From the NCBI GenBank assembly GCA_964500435.1, contig CAZCNL010000009.1, forward strand, positions 58,182-122,181: DNA of 64,000 nucleotides, given 5' to 3'. Positions 52,994-60,676 of the stretch are shown in pieces (position 1 is the first letter of the stretch; each line of letters begins with the position of its first letter). The notes beneath the pieces were generated by a model. It saw only the letters and a program-made list of their open reading frames with translations, did no database searches and was not told where the DNA came from. Origin of the DNA: GWF2-33-9 sp964500435 (GTDB lineage: Bacteria; Bacteroidota; Ignavibacteria; Kapaibacteriales; UBA2268). The position numbers and the translations under genes are program-made.

Positions 52994-53644
52994 CTATTCT
53001 TTCTTTTTGAATGGAAATCCAAATTCTTTCAATAATGCGTATGCTTCTTCATCTGTTTTTGCTGTTGTAACAAATGATATATCTAACCCTGATATTCTTG
53101 GTACTTTATCTACATCTATTTCCGGGAAAATAATTTGCTCTTTAATTCCAAGTGTATAATTTCCTCTTCCATCAAAACCTTTATCCGAAAATCCTCTAAA
53201 GTCACGAATACGTGGGGATGATATATTTATAAATCTATCCAAAAACTCATACATTTTTGCTCTACGAAGCGTTACCATTGCACCTATTGGCATTCCCTGA
53301 CGTAATTTGAAATTTGAAATGGATTTCTTTGCTTTTGTAATTACTGGGCGTTGTCCTGTAATTAATTCTAATTCATTTATTGCATTTTGTAATAATTTTG
53401 GGTCTGATACAGCATCACCGATACCCATATTGAATGTAATTTTAACAAGTTTTGGAACTTGCATTACATTTTTATAGTTGAATTTCTTTTTTAATTCACT
53501 TACAACGTTATTTAGGTAAAAATCATATAGCCTCGGCTTAGGAATATTAGCATCTTTTACTTCTTCAATTCTCTTGCCGTCCATTATGAAGTCGAATTTC
53601 TTCGACCCTGGCTTTCCACTTGTTTTTTTTGCTACTTTAGCCAT
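52994..53644 (-). CDS. rplE: Ribosomal protein L5 with N-terminal extension
   Basis: 216 aa; most L5 proteins are about 180. The first ~35 residues, lysine-rich then 'FIMDGKRIEEVKDANIPK', precede the point where L5 usually begins ('PRLYDFYLNNVVSELKKKF'). The core has 'NYKNVMQVPKLVKITFNMGI' and 'GDAVSDPKLLQNAINELELI'. It binds 5S rRNA and the P-site tRNA elbow. The ATG is well placed and the extension is in frame, so it looks real. Confidence 0.97.
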   Translation of the reverse strand: MAKVAKKTSGKPGSKKFDFIMDGKRIEEVKDANIPKPRLYDFYLNNVVSELKKKFNYKNVMQVPKLVKITFNMGIGDAVSDPKLLQNAINELELITGQRPVITKAKKSISNFKLRQGMPIGAMVTLRRAKMYEFLDRFINISSPRIRDFRGFSDKGFDGRGNYTLGIKEQIIFPEIDVDKVPRISGLDISFVTTAKTDEEAYALLKEFGFPFKKKE

Positions 53645-53668
53645 TGCTTTTTTCCTGCTTTTTAATTT

Positions 53669-53998
53669 TTATATTTCTTTACCGTTTGTTTTGGCGTATC
53701 GCACTTTTATTTCTTTTCCGCCAGATGTTGTTTTATCTGACAATTTAATCCCTACACGTGTTGGTTTTTTCTCAGAATCAACTAATTGTACATTTGAATA
53801 ATGTATTGGCATCTCTTTATGGATTAAACCACCTTGTTGATTATTCGGATTTGGTCGAGTTGCTTTTACTCTTACATTTACTCCTTCAACTAAGATTCTC
53901 ATCTTGTCGGGATATACTTCGAGTACTCGTCCAATTTTTCCTTTATCATTTCCTGAAATTACATAAACGGTATCGTTTTTCTTTATTTTTAATTTCAT
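53669..53998 (-). CDS. rplX: Ribosomal protein L24
   Basis: 109 aa. KOW motif in 'KKNDTVYVISGNDKGKIGRV', then 'EGVNVRVKATRPNPNNQQGG' and 'EMPIHYSNVQLVD'. It nucleates 50S assembly at the 5' end of 23S rRNA. Confidence 0.98.
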   Translation of the reverse strand: MKLKIKKNDTVYVISGNDKGKIGRVLEVYPDKMRILVEGVNVRVKATRPNPNNQQGGLIHKEMPIHYSNVQLVDSEKKPTRVGIKLSDKTTSGGKEIKVRYAKTNGKEI

Positions 53999-54011
53999 TT
54001 TCTTTACCTCG

Positions 54012-54380
54012 TTATAATACTTCTGGTGCCAATGAGACTATTCTCATATAATTCTTTTCACGTAATTCACGTGCTACGGGTCCAAATATTCGAGTTCCTC
54101 TCGGTTCTCCTTTTTCATTTAATAACACGGCTGCATTATCATCGAATCTTATGTACGAACCGTCTTTACGTCGAACTTCTTTCTTTGTGCGAACGACGAC
54201 TGCTTTATAGACTTTGCCTTTTTTCACTGGTGCATTTGGTATTGCAGATTTAACTGTTATCACTATTAAATCGCCCACGGTTGCATATTGTTTCCCGTGT
54301 CCTCCGAGCACTCTTATGCATCGGATTTTCTTTGCACCTGAATTATCGGCTACCGATAAATTTGTTTCTTCCTGTATCAT
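54012..54380 (-). CDS. rplN: Ribosomal protein L14
   Basis: 122 aa, normal length. It has 'MIQEETNLSVADNSGAKKIR', 'RKDGSYIRFDDNAAVLLNEK' and 'GTRIFGPVARELREKNYMRI', ending 'SLAPEVL'. Confidence 0.98.
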   Translation of the reverse strand: MIQEETNLSVADNSGAKKIRCIRVLGGHGKQYATVGDLIVITVKSAIPNAPVKKGKVYKAVVVRTKKEVRRKDGSYIRFDDNAAVLLNEKGEPRGTRIFGPVARELREKNYMRIVSLAPEVL

Positions 54381-54391
54381 GCTTTACCCAA

Positions 54392-54685
54392 CTATTTAGC
54401 TCTTTCAACAATTTCAATTAATTCCCATCTCTTTTTTGCACTTAAAGGACGACTTTCTCTTATTCGTACTTTATCTCCTACGTGAGCGTCGTTGACTTCA
54501 TCGTGTGCCATAAATTTCTTACTTTGCTTGTAATATCTTTTATAAATTGGATGAGATACTTGTCTTTCTACTTTTACAATGATTGTTTTTTCGGGTTTAT
54601 CCGATACTACAACTCCTTGCAATATTCTTTTATGTGGCTTTTTTGCCACTATTTCAGTAGTCTGCATATCTAATTTATCACTCAT
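54392..54685 (-). CDS. rpsQ: Ribosomal protein S17
   Basis: 97 aa from ATG 54685, which overlaps nothing and lies just after the rpmC stop. An in-frame ATG at 54709 would overlap rpmC by 23 bases and add eight residues; a third ATG six codons in is also possible. The core is 'HKRILQGVVVSDKPEKTIIV', 'HPIYKRYYKQSKKFMAHDE' and 'GDKVRIRESRPLSAKKRWEL'. The N-terminus is slightly extended relative to typical S17. Confidence 0.95.
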   Translation of the reverse strand: MSDKLDMQTTEIVAKKPHKRILQGVVVSDKPEKTIIVKVERQVSHPIYKRYYKQSKKFMAHDEVNDAHVGDKVRIRESRPLSAKKRWELIEIVERAK

Positions 54686-54686
54686 T

Positions 54687-54890
54687 TTACTTCGCTTGTT
54701 TACGTTCATGAATAATTGTGCGAATTCTTGCTATATCTTTACGCAACACATTTAAACCTGCGGTATCTGTTAGTTGCTTTAAAGAATGTTGTATCCTTTG
54801 TCTTGCTAACGATTCTCTCGACTCTTCAAGCAAGTTTTCGAGTTCTTTATCTGTTAACTCTCTTAAATCTTTTGCTTTTCTTGCTTTCAT
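54687..54890 (-). CDS. rpmC: Ribosomal protein L29
   Basis: 67 aa, two-helix protein: 'MKARKAKDLRELTDKELENL' and 'QLTDTAGLNVLRKDIARIRT', ending 'IIHERKQAK'. It sits at the peptide exit tunnel. It follows rplP by 2 bases. Confidence 0.98.
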   Translation of the reverse strand: MKARKAKDLRELTDKELENLLEESRESLARQRIQHSLKQLTDTAGLNVLRKDIARIRTIIHERKQAK

Positions 54891-54892
54891 TT

Positions 54893-55309
54893 TTATACCA
54901 AATCAATACGTTCAACAAATTTTGTCTTTATTGGCAATTTGTGTGATGCTAAGCGCATTGCCTCCATTGCCAATTCTTTTGATACACCATCGACTTCGAA
55001 CATTATTCTTCCTGGACGAACTACTGCTACCCATCCTTCGGGACTTCCTTTACCGCTACCTTGGCGTGTTTCTGCTGGTTTTTTGGTGTATGCTTTATCT
55101 GGAAATATTCTTATCCAAACTTTTCCGTCACGTTTCAAATATCTATTTATTGCAATACGAGCAGCTTCGATTTGTCTATTTGTTATCCAAGCAGGCTCCA
55201 TTGCTTTTAATGCGAATGAACCAAATGATATTTGCGAACCTCTAAATGCTTTGCCTCGCATTCTTCCACGCTGTGGTTTACGGTATTTTACTCTCTTTGG
55301 TGCTAACAT
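54893..55309 (-). CDS. rplP: Ribosomal protein L16
   Basis: 138 aa. It has 'PKRVKYRKPQRGRMRGKAFR', 'GSFALKAMEPAWITNRQIEA' and 'GKGSPEGWVAVVRPGRIMFE'. It contacts the A-site tRNA in the 50S subunit. Confidence 0.98.
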   Translation of the reverse strand: MLAPKRVKYRKPQRGRMRGKAFRGSQISFGSFALKAMEPAWITNRQIEAARIAINRYLKRDGKVWIRIFPDKAYTKKPAETRQGSGKGSPEGWVAVVRPGRIMFEVDGVSKELAMEAMRLASHKLPIKTKFVERIDLV

Positions 55310-55325
55310 TTCTTACCTCGAATTC

Positions 55326-55949
55326 TTAATAAACTTCGCCTTTGAAAATCCAAACTTTTATACCTATTGTTCCATAGATTGTTTCAGCTCTTTGTGAAGC
55401 ATAGTCAATATCTGCTCTTAGTGTATGTAATGGTGTTCTGCCTTCTTTATATTGTTCCGTTCTTGCCATTTCCGCTCCTCCTAAACGTCCGCTGCACATT
55501 ACTTTTATTCCAATTGCTCCCATTCTCATTGCTGCTGATACGGCTTGCTTCATTGCTCTTCTAAATGATACTCTCTTTTCTAACTGAGCAGCTATTCCTT
55601 CACCTACTAAGAACGCATCTAATTCTGGTCGTTTGATTTCATTAATATAAATCTTTACTTCTTTATTAGTTACTTTTTTCAACTCATATTCGAGTTGTGT
55701 AATGTCTTTGCCAGATTTACCGATTATCATTCCTGGTTTGGCTGTATGTATCGTTATTCGTAATTGTTTTGCAGTTCTATCAATTACTATTCTTGATATT
55801 CCTGAACCTTTTTTTCTATTACGAATATAATTTCTTACCTTTATATCTTCGGTTAATTTATCAGCATAATTTCTATCATCAAACCAGTTTGCATCCCATC
55901 CTCGAGTGATGCCAAGACGTAAACCTACCGGATTAGTTTTTTGACCCAA
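55326..55949 (-). CDS. rpsC: Ribosomal protein S3
   Basis: 207 aa, TTG start with a GGAG SD 8-9 bases upstream; there is no better ATG. It opens GQKTNPVGLRLG as all S3 do, has a KH domain with 'GMIIGKSGKDITQLEYEL', and 'GRLGGAEMARTEQYKEGRTP' in the C-terminal domain. It lines the mRNA entry channel. Confidence 0.98.
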   Translation of the reverse strand: MGQKTNPVGLRLGITRGWDANWFDDRNYADKLTEDIKVRNYIRNRKKGSGISRIVIDRTAKQLRITIHTAKPGMIIGKSGKDITQLEYELKKVTNKEVKIYINEIKRPELDAFLVGEGIAAQLEKRVSFRRAMKQAVSAAMRMGAIGIKVMCSGRLGGAEMARTEQYKEGRTPLHTLRADIDYASQRAETIYGTIGIKVWIFKGEVY

Positions 55950-55952
55950 GAC

Positions 55953-56336
55953 TTACTCCTCTATTTTTTCTTTTGTTATTTCTCGCTCTTCACCATCGGA
56001 CACTACAATTGTCAAATGATTACTTCTTTTTCTTATTCGAAATGCACGTCCCATAGGTGCAGGCATTATTCTTTTCATTGTTGGACCTACGTTTACGTAT
56101 GCTTCTGAAACATAGAACTTTTCTTCATTTACTGGTTCGCCTGCATCTTTCTTTTTATTTTTTAAGTTTGATACTGCTGAACGCAATGTTTGTTCGGCAA
56201 CTTTTGAAGCACTCTTTGGAGAAAAGTGCAATATCCCTATTGCTTCTGATATATTTTTGCGACGTATCATATCTATGACAAGTCTCATCTTGACCGGTGA
56301 TGACCTAATATTCTTTTTTATTGCTCTTGCTTCCAT
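55953..56336 (-). CDS. rplV: Ribosomal protein L22
   Basis: 127 aa. It has 'RSSPVKMRLVIDMIRRKNI' and the tunnel hairpin region 'NVGPTMKRIMPAPMGRAFRI', then 'RSNHLTIVVSDGE'. Its extended loop lines the exit tunnel. It lies 3 bases before rpsC. Confidence 0.98.
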   Translation of the reverse strand: MEARAIKKNIRSSPVKMRLVIDMIRRKNISEAIGILHFSPKSASKVAEQTLRSAVSNLKNKKKDAGEPVNEEKFYVSEAYVNVGPTMKRIMPAPMGRAFRIRKRSNHLTIVVSDGEEREITKEKIEE

Positions 56337-56347
56337 TTTCTCCTCGA

Positions 56348-56626
56348 TTATTTCTTACCATCTTTTCTATGGCCTGCGTGACCACGATAAATTCTTGTTG
56401 GAGCAAATTCGCCTAACTTATGTCCAACTAAGTTTTCTGTTATATAAACTGGAACAAAGTTCTTCCCATTATGTACTGCTACTGTATGTCCTACAAAGTC
56501 AGGCAATATTGTTGATGCTCTTGACCATGTTTTTATTACAGTTTTTTTCTTTGAACTATTCAGCTCATCAATTTTTTTGAGCAGTTTATAATGTACAAAT
56601 ACTCCTTTTTTCAGCGATCTGGACAT
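56348..56626 (-). CDS. rpsS: Ribosomal protein S19
   Basis: 92 aa. It has 'MSRSLKKGVFVHYKLLKKID', 'KTWSRASTILPDFVGHTVAV' and 'VGHKLGEFAPTRIYRGHAGH', the full conserved S19 sequence. Confidence 0.98.
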   Translation of the reverse strand: MSRSLKKGVFVHYKLLKKIDELNSSKKKTVIKTWSRASTILPDFVGHTVAVHNGKNFVPVYITENLVGHKLGEFAPTRIYRGHAGHRKDGKK

Positions 56627-56641
56627 TCTTTCTTCCTAATT

Positions 56642-57481
56642 TTACTTTTTATTTCTTCTACGAACAATATATTTGTTTGATTTATTTTTCGGTTTTCTCG
56701 TCTTCAAACCTTTTGCGTATTTACCCCAAGGTGATTCAGGATGTTGACGTCCACCACCTGATTTTGATGCTCCTTCGCCACCGCCCATAGGATGGTCTAC
56801 AGGATTCATTACCATACCACGTGATTGTGGGCGTATTCCTTTCCAACGTAATCTTCCTGCTTTGCCCCAAAGTATGTTGCTATGTTCTGTATTGCTTACA
56901 GTGCCAATAGTTGCATAGCAATTACTGTTTATCATTCTAATTTCACCAGATGGCATTTTTATTTGAGCATATTTTCCTTCAACTGCAAGTAACTGGCAAC
57001 TTGTTCCGGCACTTCTTGCAAGTTGTCCGCCTTTTCCTGGTTTCATTTCAATATTATGAATGAATAAACCTACAGGTATGTTTTTAAGCGGCAATGAATT
57101 TCCGTCTTTGTATTCGGCATTAGGTGATGTTATAATTTCATCTCCTACCTTTATCTTGTCAGGCGCAAGTATATATCTGATTTCGCCATCTTGATATTTT
57201 ACCAGTGCAATTCTTGCAGTTCTATTTGGGTCGTATTCGATTGTCTCGACTTTTGCGGGGATATCAATTTTATCTCGTTTGAAGTCGATTATTCGATACA
57301 TCCTTTTATGTCCACCGCCTTTGTGTCGGCTTGTGATTCGACCGGTATTATTTCTTCCGCCTTTACTTTTTAATGGAACAAGTAATTTTTTATATGGTTT
57401 ACTTGCAGTAATGTCAGAAAAATCATCTACTGAGTAAAATCTTGTTCCTGGTGTAATCGGTTTTAATGTTCTTATTCCCAT
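56642..57481 (-). CDS. rplB: Ribosomal protein L2
   Basis: 279 aa. It has 'KGGRNNTGRITSRHKGGGHK' and the C-terminal peptidyl-transferase-contacting 'GVVMNPVDHPMGGGEG'-type segment, here written VMNPVDHPMGGGEGASKSGG, with the conserved His intact. It starts 15 bases after rplW. Confidence 0.98.
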   Translation of the reverse strand: MGIRTLKPITPGTRFYSVDDFSDITASKPYKKLLVPLKSKGGRNNTGRITSRHKGGGHKRMYRIIDFKRDKIDIPAKVETIEYDPNRTARIALVKYQDGEIRYILAPDKIKVGDEIITSPNAEYKDGNSLPLKNIPVGLFIHNIEMKPGKGGQLARSAGTSCQLLAVEGKYAQIKMPSGEIRMINSNCYATIGTVSNTEHSNILWGKAGRLRWKGIRPQSRGMVMNPVDHPMGGGEGASKSGGGRQHPESPWGKYAKGLKTRKPKNKSNKYIVRRRNKK

Positions 57482-57496
57482 TTTTCTTCACTCTCT

Positions 57497-57796
57497 CTAT
57501 TCTTCTTGTGCCCCTGACACGATTTCGATTGAAAAACCTTCTTTCAAAGTTACATACGCTTTTTTACGTAAGGGGGTTTTGCCTCTCATTAAACCTTGTT
57601 TAGTGTATCGGCTTTTATTTTTCCCTTTTAATCTCAATGTTCTTACATTATCGACTTTCACTTCGTATAATTCTTCTACTGCTTGTTTTATTTGAATTTT
57701 ATTTGCTTTCGGATCTACTTCAAATGCATATTGTCTACTTTCGCCCATCGACATTGCTTTTTCTGTAATTATCGGTTTTCTAATTATTTCATACAT
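57497..57796 (-). CDS. rplW: Ribosomal protein L23
   Basis: 99 aa. It has 'IIRKPIITEKAMSMGESRQY', 'FEVDPKANKIQIKQAVEELY' and 'VKVDNVRTLRLKGKNKSRY'. It is the docking site for trigger factor and SRP at the tunnel exit. Confidence 0.98.
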   Translation of the reverse strand: MYEIIRKPIITEKAMSMGESRQYAFEVDPKANKIQIKQAVEELYEVKVDNVRTLRLKGKNKSRYTKQGLMRGKTPLRKKAYVTLKEGFSIEIVSGAQEE

Positions 57797-57805
57797 AATT
57801 CCACC

Positions 57806-58429
57806 TTACTTTAATGTTTCTTCTATTTTTGAAACAGCATCTTGAAGAATTACTAAGTTCTTATGTTTCAAAATATCGTATGCCGAAATTTTATCTGCCG
57901 GGAACACATCGACTTTAGGTATATTTCTTGCAGATAAATATAATGATTTATCTAATTCTGGAGTTAAAATCAATGTTGATTGTAAATCCAAATTTAAATT
58001 CTTTAATAATTCGGCTACACTTTTTGTTTTAATTTCTGGTAGCGAAAATTCATTTAAAACTTTTATTGAATTTTCTGTTAATCTTAAAGACAGTGCTGAT
58101 TTTTTTGCTAATCTTTTTACTTTGACCGGTACATTTAAGTTATACTTATGAGGTACTGGTCCGTGAACTGTTCCACCGCCTACCCACAATGGTGACCTTG
58201 TCGAACCTGCTCTTGCTGTTCCACGTCCTTTTTGTTTCCATGGCTTTTTCCCGCCACCGGATACTTCTGCACGTGTTTTGGTTTTGTGTGTTCCTTGTCT
58301 TTGGTGAGCTAAATATGCAACTACTGTTTGATGCATCGCATATTCATTAGGTTCGATTGCAAACACTTCGTCGTTTAATTCGACTTTTCCTACCACTTCG
58401 CCTTTGTGATTATATACATCTACTTGCAT
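57806..58429 (-). CDS. rplD: Ribosomal protein L4
   Basis: 207 aa. It has the tunnel loop region 'HQRQGTHKTKTRAEVSGGGK' and 'KPWKQKGRGTARAGSTRSPL'. In gammaproteobacteria L4 represses its own operon; there is no evidence for that here. It lies 4 bases after rplC. Confidence 0.98.
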   Translation of the reverse strand: MQVDVYNHKGEVVGKVELNDEVFAIEPNEYAMHQTVVAYLAHQRQGTHKTKTRAEVSGGGKKPWKQKGRGTARAGSTRSPLWVGGGTVHGPVPHKYNLNVPVKVKRLAKKSALSLRLTENSIKVLNEFSLPEIKTKSVAELLKNLNLDLQSTLILTPELDKSLYLSARNIPKVDVFPADKISAYDILKHKNLVILQDAVSKIEETLK

Positions 58430-58433
58430 TTTT

Positions 58434-59057
58434 CTAACTCTTTACAATTTCTAACAAACCATTCTTTGCACCAGGAACACTACCTTTTATTAATATTAAG
58501 TTTTGTTCTGGATATATATCTACAACTTCTAAATTTAACACTGAAGTTCTTTTCCCGCTCATACGTCCCGCCATACGAAGTCCTTTTAAGACTCTTGAGG
58601 GGTATGATGATGCGCCTATTGAACCTGGATGTCTCAATCTATCAGATTGTCCATGTGTTACCATTCCAATTCCACCGAAATGATGTCTTTTTACTACGCC
58701 TTGAAACCCTCTACCTTTAGCAGTTCCGGATATTTTTACTTTATCGCCTATTGAAAATGTTTCAACTGTTATCTTATCGCCAACCTTATGTTCACCTTCT
58801 AATTCTCTGAATTCTTTTAAAATTCTATGTGGCTTAACATTACTTGACTTAAATTGTCCTAATACCGGCTTATTTACTTTATTTTCACTTACTTCTTCAT
58901 ATCCTACTTGTACCGCTTTGTATCCATCTTTTTCGAGTGTTCCTACCTTTACTATTGGGCAAGGTCCTGCTTGGATAAGCGTTACCGGAACTTGTTTTCC
59001 TTCTTCAGAATAGAGAGTAGTCATTCCTACTTTTCTACCAAGAATTGCAGCTTTCAT
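58434..59057 (-). CDS. rplC: Ribosomal protein L3
   Basis: 207 aa. It has 'AILGRKVGMTTLYSEEGKQV', 'GTAKGRGFQGVVKRHHFGG' and 'HGQSDRLRHPGSIGASSYPS'. An early 50S assembly protein reaching towards the peptidyl transferase centre. Confidence 0.98.
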   Translation of the reverse strand: MKAAILGRKVGMTTLYSEEGKQVPVTLIQAGPCPIVKVGTLEKDGYKAVQVGYEEVSENKVNKPVLGQFKSSNVKPHRILKEFRELEGEHKVGDKITVETFSIGDKVKISGTAKGRGFQGVVKRHHFGGIGMVTHGQSDRLRHPGSIGASSYPSRVLKGLRMAGRMSGKRTSVLNLEVVDIYPEQNLILIKGSVPGAKNGLLEIVKS

Positions 59058-59065
59058 TTTTTTCC

Positions 59066-59368
59066 TTAAACTTTGACTTCTACATCTACACCTGCCGGCA
59101 ATTCGAGCCTCATCAGTGCATCAACTGTTTTTTGAGATGAATTGAATATATCAATTAATCTCTTATGAGTTAATAATTCAAATTGTTCTCTTGATTTTTT
59201 ATCAACGTGTGGCGAACGATTTACTGTATATATTGAACGCCTCGTTGGTAGTGGCACTGGTCCTACTACCAGTGCCCCTGTTTGCTTCAACGTCATCACA
59301 ATCTTTTCACTACTTTTATCAATTAGATTGTGGTCATATGATTTCAACTTTATTCTTATTTTTTGCAT
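59066..59368 (-). CDS. rpsJ: Ribosomal protein S10
   Basis: 100 aa. It has 'QKIRIKLKSYDHNLIDKSSE', 'VGPVPLPTRRSIYTVNRSPH' and 'EQFELLTHKRLIDIFNSSQK'. First gene of the S10 section, only 19 bases after tuf with no terminator or promoter-like spacing, so str and S10 sections look fused into one unit. Confidence 0.98.
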   Translation of the reverse strand: MQKIRIKLKSYDHNLIDKSSEKIVMTLKQTGALVVGPVPLPTRRSIYTVNRSPHVDKKSREQFELLTHKRLIDIFNSSQKTVDALMRLELPAGVDVEVKV

Positions 59369-59387
59369 TTTTATATATGCTTATTTT

Positions 59388-60599
59388 TTATTCAATAATT
59401 TTTGTTACAACGCCTGCACCTACTGTACGTCCGCCTTCACGAACTGCGAATCTTAATCCTTCTTCCATAGCTACTGGAGTTATCAATTCGACTTCAATTG
59501 CGTCTAAGTTATCGCCAGGCATAACCATTTCGATCTTTTCTGGTAATTTCATTGTACCAGTTACGTCTGTTGTTCTGAAATAGAATTGTGGACGGTATCC
59601 ATTGAAAAATGGAGTATGTCGACCACCTTCTTCTTTCTTCAAAACGTAAATTTGTGCAAAGAAATGATGATGTGGAGTTATTGAACCTGGTTTGGAAACA
59701 ACCATTCCACGTTCCAATTCTTTTTTATCAATTCCTCTTAATAATAAACCAACGTTGTCGCCTGCTTGTCCTTCATCTAATAATTTACGGAACATTTCTA
59801 CGCCTGTGCAAGTTGTTTTCTTATGTAAACCGAAGCCAACGATTTCTACTTCGTCGTTTACATGCACTTTACCTCTTTCAATACGTCCTGTTCCAACTGT
59901 TCCACGTCCTGTAATTGAAAATACATCTTCTACTGGCATCAAGAATGGTTTATCAACATCTCTTTCAGGCGTTGGAATATAACTATCAACTGCGTCCATT
60001 AATTCATAAATGCATTGCAATCTTGGGTCATCTGGTGTTGTTTCTGGTGCTGAACCTGCATCTAATGCGTGCAAAGCTGAACCACGGATAATTGGAATTT
60101 CGTCACCAGGGAATTTGTATGTACTAAGCAATTCACGTACTTCCATTTCAACTAAGTCGAGCAATTCTGGATCTGCAGCATCAACTTTATTCAAAAATAC
60201 TATCATACGTGGAACACCTACTTGGTAGGATAACACAATGTGTTCTCTTGTTTGAGGCATTGGTCCATCTGTCGCAGCTACTACTAAGATTGCTCCGTCC
60301 ATTTGTGCGGCACCTGTAATCATATTCTTGATATAGTCAGCGTGTCCTGGGCAATCTACGTGTGCATAGTGTCTGTTTTCTGTTTCGTATTCTACGTGTG
60401 CTGTTGCAATTGTTATTCCACGTGCTTTTTCTTCTGGTGCATTGTCAATTGAATCAAATGTTCTGATTTCACCTTTACCATATTTTTTATGCAATGCCAT
60501 TGTGATTGCAGCTGTCAATGTTGTTTTACCATGGTCAACGTGACCGATTGTACCGATATTGACATGGGGTTTGTTTCTTACGAATACTTCCTTTGCCAT
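59388..60599 (-). CDS. tuf: Elongation factor Tu
   Basis: 403 aa. GTPase motifs: GHVDHGKT at 19-26, DCPGH near 81-85, NKVD near 136. Domains 2 and 3 are complete, ending 'GRTVGAGVVTKIIE'. It delivers aminoacyl-tRNA to the A site. It has a GGAG SD. The 77-base spacer from fusA is the longest inside the supercluster, but no hairpin is seen in it. Confidence 0.99.
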   Translation of the reverse strand: MAKEVFVRNKPHVNIGTIGHVDHGKTTLTAAITMALHKKYGKGEIRTFDSIDNAPEEKARGITIATAHVEYETENRHYAHVDCPGHADYIKNMITGAAQMDGAILVVAATDGPMPQTREHIVLSYQVGVPRMIVFLNKVDAADPELLDLVEMEVRELLSTYKFPGDEIPIIRGSALHALDAGSAPETTPDDPRLQCIYELMDAVDSYIPTPERDVDKPFLMPVEDVFSITGRGTVGTGRIERGKVHVNDEVEIVGFGLHKKTTCTGVEMFRKLLDEGQAGDNVGLLLRGIDKKELERGMVVSKPGSITPHHHFFAQIYVLKKEEGGRHTPFFNGYRPQFYFRTTDVTGTMKLPEKIEMVMPGDNLDAIEVELITPVAMEEGLRFAVREGGRTVGAGVVTKIIE

Positions 60600-60676
60600 A
60601 ATTTACTCCAATTTCTTTTTTTTTATTTTTTTAAATTTTAAAATTTCTATTTTCAAATATTTATAATTTCTTAAAT

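Noticed and set aside
60600..60676. Possible terminator between fusA and tuf
   Set aside because: The spacer is A/T-rich but has no stable hairpin; the genes look co-transcribed.
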